Positions 16,762 to 23,943 of a stretch of 64,000 nucleotides of DNA are shown one piece after another (the first letter of the stretch is position 1; every line of letters begins with the position of its first letter). Under the pieces are notes generated by a model, which ran no database searches, was not told the DNA's origin, and saw nothing but the letters and a program-made list of their open reading frames with translations. A program made the position numbers and the translations under genes. This DNA is from Desulfarculaceae bacterium (GTDB lineage: Bacteria > Desulfobacterota > Desulfarculia > Desulfarculales > Desulfarculaceae), in assembly GCA_021737645.1 (NCBI GenBank), contig JAIPDO010000003.1, positions 1 to 64,000 of the forward strand, in the 5' to 3' direction.

Positions 16762-17676
16762 ATGGCAGATATAAAATTCCATCTTAATCGGCTTGCTGAA
16801 TACACCAACTCTTCAATTCTTGATGAGATTAGAAGAGTAGCAGCCCTTACGGGAACATCCACACTAACTCGAAAACTATTCCTTGAGCACTCTAAAGTGT
16901 CCATGAAACCGATAACAAATCGCTTTAATAGCTGGCAAGAGGCTTTAGAGGAAGCTGGCCTTGGGCATTTGTACAGCGGAATTAAAATCACGGGTAAAAT
17001 GAGGGATCAACCTGGCCACAAAATGTCTAATGGAGAAGTTATTAGCGAAATTATAAAATTGAGCAAAAAACTTAAAAAAGACTGGCTTACTGTGGATGAC
17101 TTGGCTAATCACCCCAAGATAAGCCCGTCACTATTGCGTTCCCGTTTTGGTTCTTGGGAAGCCGCTATAAATCAGGCCGGGCTAAAAATTTCAAATCATG
17201 GCAAAAGATATGATGACAAAGATTGTTACGAAAATTTATTTAAAGTTTGGACGTACTACCGTAGGCCACCCGCATATAAAGAAATGAATCAACCGCCATC
17301 CAATGTTGGCCCTAAGGCTTATATAGTGCGATGGGGGACCTGGAATAAGGCTCTACAGGCTTTCGTAGATTACGTCAATGAAGAAAGAGAACCATTAAGC
17401 CAATCTTGTGAATCAGTGAGTGTTCCGACGGTTAAAAGTCGACCAATTAAACTAGAAGACCGCAGGGACATCCCTTTAGGGTTGCGGTATAAAATCATGA
17501 ATAGAGATAATTTTAAATGCGTCCTTTGTGGACATGTACAATCCGACGGCTCTGACTATAAACTTCATGTTGACCACATTATACCATGGTCAAAAGGTGG
17601 CAAAACAACCATTGAAAACCTCCGAACATTGTGTGCCAAATGCAATCTAGGTAAGGGGGCAAAAATTGAAAAATAA
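16762..17676 (+). CDS. HNH endonuclease with three HNH-associated helical repeats
   Basis: The 304-residue protein has three related segments of about 50 residues (about 19-67, 92-141 and 155-205), each ending in an RF/RW-x-SW/TW-x-x-A motif (NRFNSWQEALEEAGL, SRFGSWEAAINQAGL, VRWGTWNKAL). These match the homing-endonuclease-associated repeat thought to bind DNA. A C-terminal HNH nuclease follows, with C253/C256, HVDH at 269-272, N286 and C291/C294. The gene is much AT-richer than its neighbours and has its own promoter candidate, so it is likely cargo: a homing, restriction or anti-phage nuclease. Confidence 0.85.
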   Translation: MADIKFHLNRLAEYTNSSILDEIRRVAALTGTSTLTRKLFLEHSKVSMKPITNRFNSWQEALEEAGLGHLYSGIKITGKMRDQPGHKMSNGEVISEIIKLSKKLKKDWLTVDDLANHPKISPSLLRSRFGSWEAAINQAGLKISNHGKRYDDKDCYENLFKVWTYYRRPPAYKEMNQPPSNVGPKAYIVRWGTWNKALQAFVDYVNEEREPLSQSCESVSVPTVKSRPIKLEDRRDIPLGLRYKIMNRDNFKCVLCGHVQSDGSDYKLHVDHIIPWSKGGKTTIENLRTLCAKCNLGKGAKIEK

Positions 17677-17749
17677 AATTAATAATGGGATTTTACTCGG
17701 GCCTAAGTTATCGTAGTTCATTCACTTTCATAAAACACTATCTCTTGAG

Positions 17750-17790
17750 AAAAAAGGCGAGCCATTCACCTTATGGTTGAATGGCCCGCC
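17750..17790 (-). terminator. Intrinsic terminator of the structural operon
   Basis: On the minus strand a long stem, GGGCCATTCAACC with GGTGAATGGCTC (one or two wobbles, loop ATAA), is followed by a run of T residues. It lies 29 bp past the stop of the last structural gene, so it marks the end of the terminase-to-scaffold operon; no late genes are missing only from this reading. Confidence 0.8.
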
Positions 17791-17818
17791 CGATGAAATG
17801 CCCTTACCGGCAGGACCC

Positions 17819-18454
17819 TTAGCCGGCGAAAGGCACCTCACCCTTTCGCACCGTCTGCTCCGCCACGTAGCCGAACAGGTGCTGTAGCTTCTTCAGAGCC
17901 CCCAGGCGGCGTCGGGCGGCCTCAATGACAGGAGTACTGGGGTTATCCACCTGGGCCTTGATCGCGTTGAATTGGGCTCGTTCAAAGGTGCCTGGCTCCA
18001 GCACGGCCCCAGACACGGCCTCTGCGGTTCGTCTGGTAATGTAGTCCTTCCCGTCAACGGCGGCCTGGTAGGCAGCCACGAAGTCAGCCGGGCTCAGACT
18101 CTTCAACCGCTCCATTGCCAGCGTGGCTTCAAAGGACGCATCAGCGGGCAGCTCAGAGGGCTTGTCAGCCTCCCTGGCGGCCTGAATCAGCGACGCCACC
18201 TGTCGCCCCTGGGTTTCCACAGCGGCGGTTATCTGTTCTTCCAGGTGGGCACACTGGGCCATAAAATCTGCGTGGGCCTGGGTGGCAAATTTTTCTTTGC
18301 CCCGGTCACTCAGGTCTGGGTTATCCATGGCCTGTTTGGTGGTGGCCACGTAAGTTCCCGCCAAGCTCCCCAGGGCTTCGATGGCATCGGCGGCGGGCTT
18401 CACTTCTGGAGTGGCCAGGGTCTCATGGTCGAAGGAATTAAATTTTTCCAGCAT
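17819..18454 (-). CDS. Phage-type helical protein, possible scaffold
   Basis: The 211-residue protein starts at ATG 18454, with AGGAG eight bases upstream. It is highly helical, charged and without Cys (for example KEKFATQAHADFMAQCAHLEEQITAAVE), and ends with VRKGEVPFAG. Its place, last in the packaging operon after the MuF-type protein, is where a scaffold protein is often found before the major capsid gene. No capsid gene follows, only a terminator. I cannot assign a family; scaffold is inferred from position and composition. Confidence 0.55.
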   Translation of the reverse strand: MLEKFNSFDHETLATPEVKPAADAIEALGSLAGTYVATTKQAMDNPDLSDRGKEKFATQAHADFMAQCAHLEEQITAAVETQGRQVASLIQAAREADKPSELPADASFEATLAMERLKSLSPADFVAAYQAAVDGKDYITRRTAEAVSGAVLEPGTFERAQFNAIKAQVDNPSTPVIEAARRRLGALKKLQHLFGYVAEQTVRKGEVPFAG

Positions 18455-18465
18455 AGTCTGTTCTC

Positions 18466-19299
18466 CTAGGCGGTCAGCTCTGCTTGGAGCTGTGCCCAAT
18501 CAAGTTTTTGATAGATGTATTGAACGTAGCAGCGGCACCAGGGGTGCCTTGGGATTCTCGCAATTTCGGCTAGGGCGTTTTCTCGGCCCATGTAGCGGCC
18601 AGCTCGACGGGGGCAAACGCCGGTTCTGCATGGGCCACCACCATGATGGACCACGATTCCCGCGATATCGGAGTCATGTTTTACGTAGTGCTGGTGGCCC
18701 AGGGAGCGGGCACGGGCCAGCTCGGTAACCACCAGGCGGGCTGCCTGGGCGGCGGCCCCGGTGGAGCCGTAGTAGCCCAAATGGGAGCCCAGAGGTCGCC
18801 CAGCGTCGCCATAGGCTCTCTGAATGAGCCTGGCGGTTTGGTTCCAGGGACGGCGCTCTATCACTGCCAGATTAAGGATGCGCTTGACCCGGCCCAACAG
18901 ATCGGCGCTGTAGCCTTTGATGGTACTGGCCATGTTTTGTTCAAGAAGGGTGCCTTGGCGCACGTATTCGGCGGCAGCGCTGCCTTCAAAAATATTCCAC
19001 TGGGGTTCCTGGGCCATGGCCGCGATTTCTTCCCTGGTCAGTTCTTCGGCCCGGTCCAGCATAGGCCTAATCCTGCCAACGGCCTGAGTGGTCAGCCGGT
19101 CCAGTTCTGCTTCAAGGTGCTTGATCAGGGAGCGTAGCCGAAGGGTAGCGCGGGCGCTGAGTTCTTCTCCTGCCAGGACCCGACGCAGCCGTTCCTCAAT
19201 TTCCCTGGCCAGGTGGTCATGGGCCTGGGCGTAAAGCCCAGCCAATTCCCAGGCCTGCCCCAGGCTCCAACGGTCAAAGCGGTAGGGGTCCATGATCAC
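18466..19299 (-). CDS. Phage head morphogenesis protein, MuF/SPP1 gp7-like
   Basis: The 277-residue protein has a long helical N-terminal part and a C-terminal MuF-type region with VVTELARARSLGH, paired cysteines in PCRTGVC and the signature IPRHPWCRCYV near residue 250. In SPP1 and Mu this minor head protein binds the portal and is packed in the capsid. Its ATG overlaps the portal stop by four bases, consistent with translational coupling. The C-terminal motif is the strongest evidence. The next gene may be a scaffold. Confidence 0.75.
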   Translation of the reverse strand: MIMDPYRFDRWSLGQAWELAGLYAQAHDHLAREIEERLRRVLAGEELSARATLRLRSLIKHLEAELDRLTTQAVGRIRPMLDRAEELTREEIAAMAQEPQWNIFEGSAAAEYVRQGTLLEQNMASTIKGYSADLLGRVKRILNLAVIERRPWNQTARLIQRAYGDAGRPLGSHLGYYGSTGAAAQAARLVVTELARARSLGHQHYVKHDSDIAGIVVHHGGGPCRTGVCPRRAGRYMGRENALAEIARIPRHPWCRCYVQYIYQKLDWAQLQAELTA

Positions 19300-20660
19300 A
19301 CCGCCTCGGCGGTTTCCAACTCGGCCACGGCGGCGGCCACCTGTTCGGGGCTGGCATCCTCCAGCAGGGCCGTGACTAGTTGGGTGCGGTATTCCGTCCT
19401 GAAGGTGGGACTGGGCAGGTCAAGGGCCTCGGCTGATAGAGCCTCTTCCAGTCGTTCGGCATTGGTTCGCAGGTCGAACTTTTTGTTGTAGGAAACGGCC
19501 ACCTGATCGGGATTGCAGTTGGGGAAGCCCCTTGCCATGATCTGCCAGGTCTTCTGCTCTGCATCCTCGAAGCTGGAGGCCCAGCCAGCCAAGGTCGCAT
19601 GCAAGGCTCCCAGATCAAGACGGGTCTTTTCGGCGGCCTCGACTTGGGCGCTTTCCTTGCGCTGGTCAAGTTGGCGATAAACCATGGCCTTGATATCGGC
19701 CCTGAGCCGGTCAGATTCGACCTGAATGGCCTTCACGCTGTCGCTGGGCAGATAGAGGTATTTGGCATCATCGCCCTGGTCTAGCTCAATACCGGCTGTA
19801 CGCTGTGAGGGGAGGGGCACACCATGGGGGCCGCTCCCGCTTTTGATGGTCAGGCGGGGCAAACTAGCATGGCCCAGAGCCATACCCAACAAGCTGTGAA
19901 CGTTCAGCAGTTCAAGGGCCAGCTCAGTGATCCCGGTAAGGGGGCTTTTGCCCATGAAGGGACCGGCCTTTTCTGCGTACCAGGGTACCAGGGGCACTTC
20001 CCCAAATGGGTGAGTTCCGTGGTCCACCGGGTCCAGCTTGCCCTTGTCATCAACTGCCCACAGGTCCCAGGTGTAGGGGTAGAAGACCTTCACGGCGGCC
20101 TCTGCCTTGCCCTCAGTGAAAGGCAGGGCCGGGGGCATGATCCATTCCAACACAGCAGCCCAGGCCAAGGAGCCGTCAGGATTGAAGGCCCAGTCCACGA
20201 CTTCGGAGGGGGCCAGCGGCACCACATAGGGCCGTAGATTCAGTGCCTGGGCATCGGCCACAGACAAACTGGCCGGGTTTATGCCCCTAGGCAGCTGGGG
20301 CGCGTCTATGAGGGCAAAGCTTAGGCCATAGACTATTGCATCCTCCATTAAAGCCCTAAAAAATGGCCCGACAGGGGAGCCCAAGCGGTCCATATCGGCC
20401 ACCAACGGGGCCATTTGATCTGGCAATATGCGGGCCGGTTTCTTATGGAGAAGCTTCGAAACCCAAAGATCGGTGGCCAGCTTGGGATAATTACGGTAGA
20501 CAGCGGCCCCCTTGCGGTCGGCAAAATCCTGTTGCCCCTCCACTGGATGCCTTCGTAGGTAATCATTTACGCCCCTGCCGGTATGGGCTGCATGCAAGCG
20601 TGCCCAGGCGGCGGCATTGGCCTTGTAGTGCGGGTGTCTTTTGTCCAGGCTCATGGCCAT
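19296..20660 (-). CDS. Phage portal protein
   Basis: The 454-residue protein has portal-like features: an N-terminal region with NDYLRRHPVEGQ, a central segment (LALELLNVHSLLGMALGHASLPRL) and a late helical stem with GALHATLAGWASSFEDAEQKTW. It resembles the DUF4055-like group of portals. A portal dodecamer forms the DNA entry channel of the head and docks the terminase. It sits directly after the terminase large subunit and overlaps the MuF-type gene. Assignment rests on fold-like motifs, length and gene order rather than one diagnostic residue. Confidence 0.75.
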   Translation of the reverse strand: MAMSLDKRHPHYKANAAAWARLHAAHTGRGVNDYLRRHPVEGQQDFADRKGAAVYRNYPKLATDLWVSKLLHKKPARILPDQMAPLVADMDRLGSPVGPFFRALMEDAIVYGLSFALIDAPQLPRGINPASLSVADAQALNLRPYVVPLAPSEVVDWAFNPDGSLAWAAVLEWIMPPALPFTEGKAEAAVKVFYPYTWDLWAVDDKGKLDPVDHGTHPFGEVPLVPWYAEKAGPFMGKSPLTGITELALELLNVHSLLGMALGHASLPRLTIKSGSGPHGVPLPSQRTAGIELDQGDDAKYLYLPSDSVKAIQVESDRLRADIKAMVYRQLDQRKESAQVEAAEKTRLDLGALHATLAGWASSFEDAEQKTWQIMARGFPNCNPDQVAVSYNKKFDLRTNAERLEEALSAEALDLPSPTFRTEYRTQLVTALLEDASPEQVAAAVAELETAEAV

Positions 20661-20678
20661 GATGTTGATCCTCTCGGG

Positions 20679-22286
20679 TTAGGCGGCGCGTCTGAAGCGC
20701 AGAGCGCCGTGTTTTTGGCGTAGGTGTGAGGTGAATGCTTCCCGGCTTACGAACTCTGTTCGGCGCTGGTCAATGCCGGAGCCGTCAGCTCGGGGCGTGG
20801 GGCAAAAGGCAATGACCTTTTCTCCCTCCATGGTGTAGCGGTAGCGGTGGCCGCATAGGGCAGGATCGGCCACCTCGACGCAGGAGACCCCCGCCACGGG
20901 GCCGGGTGTAACCCAGGCTACCTTGACCAGTGTCTGGGTCGTGGGGGCCTCTACGGCGGCCAGGGCGGCCATGCCCAGGGCAATAACATGGTCATCGTGC
21001 TTGCCGTGTTCGTGGTCGATCCGAAGGCCGTAGCTTTTTTCCACCACCTTGACCGTCAGCAGTTCGTTGACGAGCTGGTCATATTCGAAAAGGCTGATCC
21101 GGCGATCCTTGAACAACTGGAAAAGGTTTTGGGTCAGGCGCGTGATGTTGGCCGGGGTGAAATTGAATGGCTCCACTGGCAGGCCCTTTTCCCGTAGGCG
21201 CTGGATCATGCTAACCGCCTGGTAGGGATCAAGGGATAGGCGGCCCAGCCGGTCGAATCCCTGGTAAAGGGCCAGCAGGTGGTTTTCGACTTGGGAAAGC
21301 ACCACGGGGCTTGCGGGGCTGCCCTTGAAGGTCTGGACGTGATCCAGGGCCACCTTGTCAGTGATTGGGTCGCGGTGAACCACCACCACGGCGGTGGAAT
21401 CGTGCACTAGGCCCAAATCAACGGCGGCGAAATAGAGTTGCCCCTGGCCGCCATGGGTGTTGCCCAACTCGGGATCAAGCGCCAGGTCAACATCACTCCT
21501 GGTCAGAAAGGTGCCTACTCCGCTGGTCCACTCGTTGCGGTGGAGCCGTTTGAATACGTGGTCTGGCAGGCGGCGCTCCTGCTGGGCAAGGTAAGCCGGG
21601 GTGATCCAACTGGCGGGGTTGGCCTCTGCCCCATCCAGCCAGACGAAAAGCATGCCTGGGTCAGTGCCCTTGAGGCCAGCTTGGTAGAGGTCCCATAGCA
21701 GCGTCCCCTTGCGCTGGTCATAACCGGCATATGTGATCGCGAAGTGTAGGGGCTGGCGGCGGGCCGGGCTATGGGTCAGCGCCTCCCACAGGTCGTAGGT
21801 CCGTTGGTTCCACAGCTCATCAAAGATCACAGCATGGGCGTTCAGGCCGTGGGCGCTGGGCGCGTCGGCACTCAGGACCCGGTAAACACCAAGGCCGTCT
21901 AGGCGTTCTATGGCGTCTCTGTAAACTCGCAGCTCCCGACTCAGGGCAGGGGAGCGGCGCACGAACTTGGCAACCTGATTGAACACCAGGCGGGCCTGGT
22001 CCTTGTCTGCGGCGGCCCCGTAAACTTCAGGCTCGGGTTCACCGTCGGCCAACAGCAGGTAAAGGGCTAACAGGGCTGCCAGGGTACTCTTCCCATTTTT
22101 TTTGGCCATGCCCACCAGGGCCAGGTTGAACTGGCGTAAGCCGGTTGCCGGGTCCGTGGTGTAGAAAAGCGGGCGAATGATACGGCTCACCTGCCAGGGT
22201 TCAAGCTCCAGGGGCCGCCCGTCTTCCAGCTTGACGAACTCCCGCGCGAAGGCCGCCGGGTCCACTATGGCGCGTGGGCTAGGCAC
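20679..22286 (-). CDS. Phage terminase large subunit
   Basis: I start this 535-residue protein at GTG 22286, overlapping the small-subunit stop by eight bases; the upstream extension of the frame is the small-subunit gene read out of frame. Residues 59-68 are the Walker A variant GMAKKNGKST typical of the HK97-like Terminase_1 family, and VIFDELW (153-159) is Walker B. The C-terminal nuclease shows YFAAVDLGLVHDST and, later, DDHVIALGMAAL with acidic metal ligands. It would cut concatemeric DNA and pump it into a procapsid. The motifs look intact, so it may be active. Confidence 0.9.
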   Translation of the reverse strand: MPSPRAIVDPAAFAREFVKLEDGRPLELEPWQVSRIIRPLFYTTDPATGLRQFNLALVGMAKKNGKSTLAALLALYLLLADGEPEPEVYGAAADKDQARLVFNQVAKFVRRSPALSRELRVYRDAIERLDGLGVYRVLSADAPSAHGLNAHAVIFDELWNQRTYDLWEALTHSPARRQPLHFAITYAGYDQRKGTLLWDLYQAGLKGTDPGMLFVWLDGAEANPASWITPAYLAQQERRLPDHVFKRLHRNEWTSGVGTFLTRSDVDLALDPELGNTHGGQGQLYFAAVDLGLVHDSTAVVVVHRDPITDKVALDHVQTFKGSPASPVVLSQVENHLLALYQGFDRLGRLSLDPYQAVSMIQRLREKGLPVEPFNFTPANITRLTQNLFQLFKDRRISLFEYDQLVNELLTVKVVEKSYGLRIDHEHGKHDDHVIALGMAALAAVEAPTTQTLVKVAWVTPGPVAGVSCVEVADPALCGHRYRYTMEGEKVIAFCPTPRADGSGIDQRRTEFVSREAFTSHLRQKHGALRFRRAA

Positions 22287-22788
22287 TGACCACCACCTCA
22301 GCGTCGATCGTTTCCCTTGTTGGAGCGGGAAGCGCCGGTTTCGCGGGCTGGGCCATAGCGGCCAGACGTTCAGCCATGCTTTTGCCAATGGCCTGGGGGC
22401 TGGTGTCCAGTAGGCGGGCCAGGCGGTCGATGGCTTTGCCGTGGTTGTTGACGTGGGAAGTGTAACGACGCCCCAAGTCAGGGGGCTGAGAGCCTGCACT
22501 GTTAACGGCGTGGTTGAAATAGAGCCGCTGGATCAAGTAGGCCTGGGCCACGGCCTCGGCTGCCATGTACTCCAGCACGTCAGCATCACGGCCCTGGCGT
22601 TCCAATACAAGGGCCAGGGTGACCTCCAACACCTCCTTGTAAAGCTTGCCCTGGTGGGTTCTCAGGTCCAGTTCCTGACCGGCCCTGAACCGCGTTTCCA
22701 AGACGCGGGCCCCGTGGGTGGTGGCGTTTTTGAGCGACCCGCCATGATCAGTGGGCGCTAGCTCTTGGGTGGGTTTCTGTTTAACCAT
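22279..22788 (-). CDS. Putative terminase small subunit
   Basis: The 169-residue protein starts at ATG 22788 after GGAG; the GTG 15 bases earlier lies within that ribosome site. It directly precedes the large subunit and overlaps it, and has a helical central part (LYKEVLEVTLALVLERQGRDADV, LDTSPQAIGKSMAERLAAMAQ) in the style of P27-like small terminases, which recognise the packaging site. No firm helix-turn-helix is visible, so the assignment leans on position. If right, its recognition site would define which DNA is packaged. Confidence 0.6.
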   Translation of the reverse strand: MVKQKPTQELAPTDHGGSLKNATTHGARVLETRFRAGQELDLRTHQGKLYKEVLEVTLALVLERQGRDADVLEYMAAEAVAQAYLIQRLYFNHAVNSAGSQPPDLGRRYTSHVNNHGKAIDRLARLLDTSPQAIGKSMAERLAAMAQPAKPALPAPTRETIDAEVVVSA

Positions 22789-22906
22789 GGTGTGTAACTC
22801 CACTTGCAGTTCGGCCCCATTGGGGGCCTTTTCCCGTTGTATAAAGACTTAATATGGTGGTATACAGTATTGAAATAGATGCCAAAGAAGGAGACGGGGC
22901 AAGGCT
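22789..22906. promoter_or_regulatory. Divergent promoter region between terminase and serine recombinase
   Basis: This 118-bp AT-rich gap separates divergent genes. On the plus strand TTGTAT and TATACA are spaced 18 bp apart before the recombinase. The short palindrome ATACAGTAT could be part of an operator. No gene is seen in it. Confidence 0.4.
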
Positions 22907-23569
22907 ATGAGCAAAAAGGGGCGCTTCATCGCCTACTACCGGGTCAGCACACAACGCCAAGGCCGATCGGGCCTTGGCCTGGACGCCCAGCGCCAGGCCG
23001 TGACAGACTACCTGGGGAGCAACGGCTGGGAGTTGCTCCAAGAGTTCACCGAAGTTGAAAGTGGCAGGCGGGCTGATCGGCCTGAGTTGGATGGCGCGCT
23101 TAAGGCCTGCAAGAAGCGCAAGGCAAGGCTCGTGATCGCCAAACTCGACCGGCTGGCTCGCAACGTGGCCTTCATTGCCAAGCTCATGGAGAGCGGCGTT
23201 GACTTCGTGGCTGCCGATCTGCCTCAGGCCAACAAGCTCACCATCCACATCATGGCCGCCATGGCCGAATACGAGCGCGACATGATCAGCTCCCGCACGA
23301 AGGCCGCCCTGGCAGCGGCCAAACTGCGGGGCGTCAAGCTGGGAGGCCCCAAAATAATGGAGGTCTCCCAGCTGGGCCGTCAAGTTCAGGTGGGTCACGC
23401 TATGCGGTTTGCGGCCAATGTCATGCCGATCATCGCCGATATTCGTAAGCGGGCGGGCATCACCAGCTTGTCGGGGATCGCGGCGGCGCTTAACGCCCAG
23501 GGTGTTCCCACTGCCCGAGGTGGCCGCTGGGCCGCCCAGACAGTGAAGAACGTCCTGGCCAGGGCTTAA
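22907..23569 (+). CDS. Serine recombinase (resolvase/invertase family)
   Basis: The 220-residue protein has the catalytic serine in YYRVSTQRQGRSG (S14), the downstream IAKLDRLARNVAF arginine motif near residue 88, AEYERDMISSRTKAAL on the long E helix, and a C-terminal DNA-binding tail with IAAALNAQGVPTARGGRW. That is a resolvase/invertase size rather than a large phage integrase. It is the only plus-strand gene in the middle of the element and is divergent from the terminase genes. It might resolve multimers of the element, invert DNA or act as a second integration system. Confidence 0.9.
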   Translation: MSKKGRFIAYYRVSTQRQGRSGLGLDAQRQAVTDYLGSNGWELLQEFTEVESGRRADRPELDGALKACKKRKARLVIAKLDRLARNVAFIAKLMESGVDFVAADLPQANKLTIHIMAAMAEYERDMISSRTKAALAAAKLRGVKLGGPKIMEVSQLGRQVQVGHAMRFAANVMPIIADIRKRAGITSLSGIAAALNAQGVPTARGGRWAAQTVKNVLARA

Positions 23570-23643
23570 GCTAGCACCGGAGGTGCAATCAAAGCCTTTT
23601 CCTGGGCACTTTCGCCAGGCCCTCTTTGTAGTCTGATCCACGG

Positions 23644-23943
23644 TCATTCCAGGACGGGGGCTTTGATACGGAATCGCTCATACTGAAGCCTACTTTCTGC
23701 CACAGCCGATTCCACCATGTCATTTTTTTGGACTGGGCTGAAGGTAGACAGGAACTCGCTGATGGCTGCAAGGGCTTCAGGGCAATCCTGATGGGTCAAC
23801 ATTGACTCTATCGGGTAGCCAAATCGTTCCTGCAATACCGCATCGACCAAGACATTTGAATAAATCCAGTCGGGGTGGAATTTTTTAAGATAAGTGATCA
23901 CCTGTTGGTGGAGCTTGTTCTGCTGTAGGTCCATTTCAGTCAT
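23644..23943 (-). CDS. Small hypothetical protein downstream of the initiator gene
   Basis: The 99-residue protein starts at ATG 23943 with AAGGA nearby and overlaps the upstream initiator-like gene by eight bases. It is a soluble helical protein (DLQQNKLHQQVITYLKKFHPDW, DCPEALAAISEFLSTFSP) with no family I recognise. The tight overlap suggests a partner of the initiator, such as a helicase loader or small replication accessory, but this is positional inference. It is convergent with the serine recombinase gene. Confidence 0.55.
   Translation of the reverse strand: MTEMDLQQNKLHQQVITYLKKFHPDWIYSNVLVDAVLQERFGYPIESMLTHQDCPEALAAISEFLSTFSPVQKNDMVESAVAESRLQYERFRIKAPVLE

Noticed and set aside
22287-22499. 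N-terminal extension of the terminase large subunit frame
   Set aside because: It is the small-subunit gene read out of frame, rich in Trp and Pro, with no terminase similarity.
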